NCBI RefSeq assembly: GCF_019218285.1
Contig: NZ_JAHUZG010000001.1
Location: forward strand, 558,001 to 622,000
Length of the DNA stretch: 64,000 nucleotides
From: Antarctobacter sediminis
GTDB lineage: Bacteria; Pseudomonadota; Alphaproteobacteria; Rhodobacterales; Rhodobacteraceae
Direction: 5' to 3'
A program made the position numbers and the translations under genes. This document shows, piece after piece, positions 61,057 through 64,000 of the stretch. The notes under the pieces are model-generated. The model worked only from the letters and a program-made list of their open reading frames with translations. It searched no databases and was not told the origin of the DNA. Each line of letters begins with the position of its first letter. The stretch's first letter is position 1.

Positions 61057-61814
61057 AACGCGTTGTCATCACGGCCGGAGCCGCGGGCCTGGGGCTTGCC
61101 ATGGCGCAGGGCTTTCTTGCGCGGGGCGATCGGGTTGCCATTTGCGATGTGGATGCGGAGGCGGTCGGGCGGTTCCGTCATGCGCATCCTGAGGCCATCG
61201 CAGAAGTGGTCGATGTCACGAATGAAGCGGAAATCTCCGCCTTCCTCGATCAGGTCGAACAGCGGTTTGGCGGCGCGGACGTGGTTTGCGCCAATGCGGG
61301 CACTGGCGGGCCTGCCGGACGGATTGAAACACTGGATCTGGATGCCTGGCGCGCCTGTGTCGATGTGAATGTGACCGGGGCTTTCCTGACATGCCGCTGG
61401 GCGGCGCGGGTCATGCGGGCCCAGAAAAGCGGCCTGATCGTCCTGACCAGTTCGACCGCAGGGCTGTTTGGCTACCCCTTGCGCGCCCCTTATGCGGCGG
61501 CGAAATGGGCCATCGTCGGGCTGACCAAAACGCTTGCCATGGAACTGGGCCCGGACGGCATCCGGGTCAACGCCATCTGCCCGGGCGCCGTGGAAGGCGA
61601 CCGGATGGACCGTGTTGTCGCGATGGAAGCCGCCGCCTCGGGCAAGACCGAGGATGACGTGCGCGCGGCTTATGTCAAAGGCGTGTCCATGCGCAGTTGG
61701 GTGACAGGCGAAGAGGTGGCCGACACGGTGCTTTGGCTGGCGTCGCCGCAGGCGCGAAAGATCTCGGGTCAGATCATGGCCATCGACGGGCATACTGAAA
61801 CGCTGGTCCCGTGA
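61053..61814 (+). CDS. Short-chain dehydrogenase/reductase
   Basis: 253 residues: N-terminal TAGAAGLGLAMAQ in place of the usual TGxxxGIG, DVDAEAV acidic turn favouring NAD, CANAG, Ser in TSSTAGLFG, catalytic Tyr-Lys in YAAAKWAIVGLT, and PGAVEGDRMD. It overlaps the lipoprotein stop by ATGA. It lies 95 bp ahead of carnitine dehydrogenase, so a role in carnitine or related catabolism is possible but unproven. Confidence 0.88.
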   Translation: MKRVVITAGAAGLGLAMAQGFLARGDRVAICDVDAEAVGRFRHAHPEAIAEVVDVTNEAEISAFLDQVEQRFGGADVVCANAGTGGPAGRIETLDLDAWRACVDVNVTGAFLTCRWAARVMRAQKSGLIVLTSSTAGLFGYPLRAPYAAAKWAIVGLTKTLAMELGPDGIRVNAICPGAVEGDRMDRVVAMEAAASGKTEDDVRAAYVKGVSMRSWVTGEEVADTVLWLASPQARKISGQIMAIDGHTETLVP

Positions 61815-61909
61815 CGGAAACTGCACGGTTCTTGCCGTGTTCTGCCGGACGCTACCCGGCAAGGGCTGCAATCTAGGCGCGGGATCACCGTTCAAAAAGG
61901 GAGAGACAG

Positions 61910-63316
61910 GTGGCAAATCGGGCAGCGATCATCGGCGGCGGTGTCATTGGCGGCGGCTGGGCGGCGCGCTTTGCGTTGATGGGCTGGGAGGTCCGGGTTT
62001 TTGATCCCGACCCCGAGGCAGAGCGCAAGATCGGTGAGGTCATGGCCGGTGCGGCCCGCGCCCTGCCCATGCTCTACGAAGCTCCGATGCCCGCCCGTGG
62101 CCCCATTGTCTTTTGCAAAACCTTGGCCGAGGCGGTCGAGGGGGCAAGCTATATTCAGGAAAGCGTGCCAGAGCGGTTGGATCTGAAACACAAGGTCTAT
62201 GCCCAGATCCAGGCGGCTTGCGATCCGCTGGCGGCGCTTGCCTCGTCGACCAGTGGCTTTACCCCGACGCAACTGCAAGAGGGCTCGGCCCGGCCCGGTC
62301 AGATCGTCGTCGCGCATCCATTCAACCCGGTCTACCTCTTGCCGCTGGTCGAACTGGTGCCGGGGCCGGGGGCCGCGCAAGAGACCGTCGAGTCCGCGCG
62401 CAAGACGCTGAGCGCGATTGGCATGTACCCGCTGCATGTGCGTGCCGAGATCGACGCGCATATCGCCGACCGCTTTCTTGAGGCGGTCTGGCGTGAGGCA
62501 CTGTGGTTGGTCAAGGACGGCATTGCCACCACCGAAGAGATCGACAATGCGATCCGCTATGGTTTTGGGCTGCGTTGGGCGCAGATGGGGCTTTTCGAAA
62601 CCTACCGTGTGGCGGGGGGCGAAGCCGGAATGCGGCACTTTATGGCGCAATTCGGCCCTGCGCTGGAGTGGCCCTGGACCAAACTTATGGACGTTCCAGA
62701 GTTCACCGATGAGCTGGTTGACCTGATCGCGGATCAATCCGATGCACAATCGGGACACATGTCGATCCGGGAACTGGAACGTTTGCGTGACAATAACTTG
62801 GTGGCCATTCTTCGCGCTCTGAAAATGCAGGACGCCGCGGCGGGTAAGCTGATACGGGATCACGATGACAGCCTGCGTGGCCCGTTGGACGAGGCTGTTC
62901 CGATGGTCACGGTGCGACGGATCGTGCCGGTGGATTGGACCGACGCCAATGGCCACATGAACGAAGGCCGCTACGGGCAGGTCTTCTCGGACGCATCCGA
63001 GGAACTGATGGCCCATGTCGGCGCGGACCGCGCGTATATCGAGGCTGGCAACAGCTATTTTACCGCGGAAACCAACGTTAAGTATCTTGCGGAAACCCTT
63101 GCAGGCGAAGACATTATTGTCGAAACCAAGGTTCTGTTGGGCGAGGGGAAGAAACTGCGTTTGTGGCATGAGATGAAACGCGCCGAGGACGGCGAGCTTA
63201 TGGCCACATGCGATCAGTTCCTGCTGCATGTATCTTTGGAAAGCCGGAAAAGCTGTCCGCCTCTGGACCATGTACGCGAAAACGTCGAACGGCTGGCCAA
63301 TTTGCACGCCGGTTGA
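61910..63316 (+). CDS. L-carnitine 3-dehydrogenase fused to a thioesterase
   Basis: 468 residues. Residues 1-about 310 match 3-hydroxyacyl-CoA-dehydrogenase-like carnitine dehydrogenase (AAIIGGGVIGGGWAARFAL for NAD, ESVPERLDLKHKVYAQ, SSTSGFTPTQLQ, AHPFNPVYLLPLVELVP). Residues about 325-460 are a hot-dog thioesterase (VDWTDANGHMNEGRYGQVF, then FTAETNVKYLAE). The enzyme oxidises carnitine to 3-dehydrocarnitine; the fused thioesterase probably releases betaine from betainyl-CoA. The frame opens with GTG 61910 after GGGAGAGACAG. Confidence 0.88.
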   Translation: MANRAAIIGGGVIGGGWAARFALMGWEVRVFDPDPEAERKIGEVMAGAARALPMLYEAPMPARGPIVFCKTLAEAVEGASYIQESVPERLDLKHKVYAQIQAACDPLAALASSTSGFTPTQLQEGSARPGQIVVAHPFNPVYLLPLVELVPGPGAAQETVESARKTLSAIGMYPLHVRAEIDAHIADRFLEAVWREALWLVKDGIATTEEIDNAIRYGFGLRWAQMGLFETYRVAGGEAGMRHFMAQFGPALEWPWTKLMDVPEFTDELVDLIADQSDAQSGHMSIRELERLRDNNLVAILRALKMQDAAAGKLIRDHDDSLRGPLDEAVPMVTVRRIVPVDWTDANGHMNEGRYGQVFSDASEELMAHVGADRAYIEAGNSYFTAETNVKYLAETLAGEDIIVETKVLLGEGKKLRLWHEMKRAEDGELMATCDQFLLHVSLESRKSCPPLDHVRENVERLANLHAG

Positions 63317-63374
63317 TTGCCTGCGGGGTGAGTTGTTGAAACTCTCCTGCTTACAATCGCTTACAGGTCGACCT

Positions 63375-64000
63375 TCAGTCGTACCGAAAGCCGAGCCGCT
63401 CTTCGGTTTCAAGGTCAAGGGCACCGCGCAAAAACGAAAGATCCTCGGCGGGAAAACTGTCGGGGGTTTGGGGACGTTCATCCACCGAGGGCAGAAACTT
63501 GGACCCCAGCCTTTTGACAATGGGGCGGTAGGGTTTCTCTGGCGTTGGCAGGTCATAGGCCGTCAGCAGTGCCGACAGAAACCCCTGAGGGTCGTGCTGA
63601 ACCGTCTCCATCCGGCACAGGACGACAGCGCAACCTCGGTTCAGGAAGGACAGCAGCCCCGACAACTTGGCCCGTCGCAGGGCAAAGAGGTTGGGGAACA
63701 CCTGTCCGGTGATCGGATGGCGGTCATGCTGCAACGGTTGCCCGACCCCGCCGATGGCCTGAACCTGCGGGAAATATCTTTTGCGATCCGCAATGGTGGC
63801 CCATTCCGCCCGAATGAACCTTGGAAAGGGCAGCACCTGCATCTGCGGCGGACAATGCCAGGGCTTTGAATGCATGGACAGCGCCCAGGCTCGAGCATCG
63901 CGAACGCAACAGACCACCAGAACCTGCGGCGGGATCGCGGTCATATGCGGGAACCCGTGCTTCCAGCCAAGATCCTCTGTCGGGGTCAGACCCGTGTTCC
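63375..64000 (-). CDS. Sulfotransferase-like protein, 5' end outside the window
   Basis: At least 207 residues; the frame stays open through the right edge, so the ATG at 63944 is probably internal. The edge part reads KHGFPH, then VLVVCCVRDARAWALSMHSK, resembling the 3'-phosphate-binding motif of PAPS-dependent sulfotransferases (RD-x-RA). The rest (LLSFLNRGCAVVLCRMETV, then YDLP) fits the same fold loosely. It converges on the carnitine dehydrogenase gene. Confidence 0.45.
   Translation of the reverse strand, partial: NTGLTPTEDLGWKHGFPHMTAIPPQVLVVCCVRDARAWALSMHSKPWHCPPQMQVLPFPRFIRAEWATIADRKRYFPQVQAIGGVGQPLQHDRHPITGQVFPNLFALRRAKLSGLLSFLNRGCAVVLCRMETVQHDPQGFLSALLTAYDLPTPEKPYRPIVKRLGSKFLPSVDERPQTPDSFPAEDLSFLRGALDLETEERLGFRYD

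Overview
This GC-rich window reads as chromosome from an alphaproteobacterium of the Rhodobacterales (roseobacter group). The assignment rests on the rplU-rpmA-GNAT-obgE-proB-proA block, a ChpT-type phosphotransferase, the olsB-olsA pair, a usg gene beside gyrA, a lone TadE/TadG pair, and many short lipoproteins and membrane proteins typical of that order. No species can be named from sequence alone.

Layout. (1) 1-3.2 kb: an ABC-transporter solute-binding protein and a LysR regulator. (2) 3.2-10.5 kb: a tightly overlapped six-gene operon (PhoU-like/phosphotransferase fusion, ATP-grasp ligase, HprK-like kinase, histidine phosphatase, metallophosphoesterase, amphi-Trp protein) with a divergent CofD-like gene. 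This matches the family set that protein-family databases name the 'GAK' system, whose function is unknown as far as I recall. It is the best candidate here for an undescribed biological system. (3) 10.5-15.9 kb: two secreted RTX proteins, an M10 metallopeptidase and a 1032-residue protein with a novel N-terminal half. (4) 16.4-20.5 kb: an orphan 800-residue exported coiled-coil protein, then the wreck of an integrative element. The wreck consists of a 16-bp duplication of a tRNA-Ser 3' end, a 32-residue integrase stub, an IS66 transposase fragment and one membrane-protein gene.

(5) 20.5-46.5 kb: mostly housekeeping. It holds ribosomal proteins with a possible leader attenuator, proline synthesis, ornithine-lipid synthesis, tRNA modification, heme A synthase, a peptidase, gyrA, hemB and mfd. 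Three SH3-domain secreted genes are included, two of them on a recent 590-bp direct duplication. (6) 46.5-56.3 kb: TadE/TadG, a ClpP-fold periplasmic protein, scattered small enzymes, and a four-gene methyl-tetrahydrofolate/MetF-type operon that lacks its expected corrinoid partners. (7) 56.6-64 kb: a sulfotransferase-like gene, ppx/gppA, rlmE, a three-gene SGNH hydrolase-lipoprotein-SDR operon, a carnitine dehydrogenase/thioesterase fusion, and a gene cut by the right edge.

Gene starts were chosen by ribosome-binding-site spacing and family length, so many differ from the longest open frame. All family names are from recognition of motifs; no database search was possible.
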